NCBI GenBank assembly: GCA_937917475.1
Contig: CALDNF010000054.1
Location: 1-5,452 of the forward strand
Reading direction: 5' to 3'
Source: an uncultured Faecalibacterium sp.
Lineage (GTDB): Bacteria; Bacillota; Clostridia; Oscillospirales; Ruminococcaceae
Length of the DNA stretch: 5,452 nucleotides
A model generated the notes under the pieces. It saw only the letters and a list, made by a program, of their open reading frames with translations. It had not been told where the DNA came from and made no database searches. Of this stretch, positions 5,019 through 5,452 are shown in pieces (position 1 is the stretch's first letter; each line of letters begins with the position of its first letter). The position numbers and the translations under genes are program-made.

Positions 5019-5452
5019 TTACAGCTGGCTCTTGTACAGCTCCACGATCTCCTCCACGCTGGTGTCACGGGGGTTGCCGGGACGGCAGGCGTCAGCGTAA
5101 GCGGACTCAGCCAGGAACTGGATATCCTCTTCCTTCAGGATGCCCTTCAGGTTGGTGGGGATGCCTACATCAGCACTCAGCTGCTTGACAGCGGCGATAG
5201 TTGCATCCGCAGCTTGTACATCATTCATTTCGTCAATGCCCTTCACACCCATAGCCTTGCCGACTGCGCGATAACGCTCACCGGCAACGTTCTTGTTGTA
5301 TTCCAGACCCACCGGCAACAGGATGGCGCAGGCCACACCGTGGGGGGTGTCATACAGAGCGGACAGGCCATGTGCCATGGAGTGGACGATGCCCAGGCCC
5401 ACATTGGAGAAGCCCATACCGGCAATGTACTCGCCCAGAGCCATACCCTCGC
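5019..5452 (-). CDS. fucO: iron-dependent alcohol dehydrogenase, lactaldehyde reductase / 1,2-propanediol oxidoreductase-like (C-terminal part)
   Basis: Cytoplasmic NAD-dependent group III alcohol dehydrogenase; FucO reduces L-lactaldehyde to 1,2-propanediol in anaerobic fucose and rhamnose breakdown. Only the last 143 residues are in the window; the frame runs off the right edge, so the nucleotide-binding domain and start are not visible. The fragment follows E. coli FucO closely from memory: EGMALGEYIAGMGFSNVG, then IVHSMAH, TPHGVACAILLP, GIPTNL, and an ending GNPRDTSVEEIVELY. The histidines in IVHSMAH (visible residue 23) and TPHGVA (residue 37) are 14 apart, matching the spacing of the FucO iron ligands His263 and His277. 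The C-terminus is full length, ending in TAA at 5019-5021. The gene is followed by its own terminator, so it is not joined to the CmpB-like gene. Another alcohol dehydrogenase specificity (butanol- or ethanol-type) is possible, but the FucO-like tail favours the call given. Confidence 0.85.
   Translation of the reverse strand, partial: EGMALGEYIAGMGFSNVGLGIVHSMAHGLSALYDTPHGVACAILLPVGLEYNKNVAGERYRAVGKAMGVKGIDEMNDVQAADATIAAVKQLSADVGIPTNLKGILKEEDIQFLAESAYADACRPGNPRDTSVEEIVELYKSQL

Overview
The window looks like chromosomal DNA from a GC-rich gut Firmicute of the Oscillospiraceae/Ruminococcaceae, with Faecalibacterium or a close relative as my best guess. This rests on the gene families, AGGAG-type ribosome binding sites, sigma-A-like promoters and a GC-rich codon style. 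It is an inference from pattern recognition, not from a database search. I see no phage, IS element, CRISPR array, tRNA or rRNA.

Layout from left to right: (1) 1-981, minus strand, an MFS transporter of the oxalate/formate-antiporter type, cut by the left edge. (2) 982-1085, a short divergent intergenic region with a near-consensus promoter for the plus-strand gene and an overlapping candidate promoter for the transporter. (3) 1086-2327, plus strand, a histidyl-tRNA synthetase of the archaeal/eukaryotic-like 'RYDLT' type with a short C-terminal domain. (4) 2340-2377, a strong hairpin terminator shared by two convergent genes. (5) 2392-3354, minus strand, a CaCA-family calcium/sodium antiporter. 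(6) 3355-3506, its leader: a good promoter whose predicted +1 lies at the foot of a 16-bp hairpin followed by U6. (7) 3507-4805, minus strand, a duplicated-domain membrane protein of the CmpB-like 'ABC transporter type IV' family. (8) 4806-5018, a promoter, a long strand-specific terminator and a small palindromic repeat remnant. (9) 5019-5452, minus strand, the C-terminal third of a FucO-like iron-dependent lactaldehyde reductase/propanediol oxidoreductase, cut by the right edge.

The genes do not form an obvious pathway. Each has its own promoter and/or terminator, so this reads as ordinary housekeeping and transport DNA. I did not find a new multi-gene system. The parts most worth a second look are non-coding: the terminator-like hairpin at the start of the antiporter transcript, and the overlapping divergent -10 elements at 1041-1047. 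The unusual histidyl-tRNA synthetase motifs also deserve attention.
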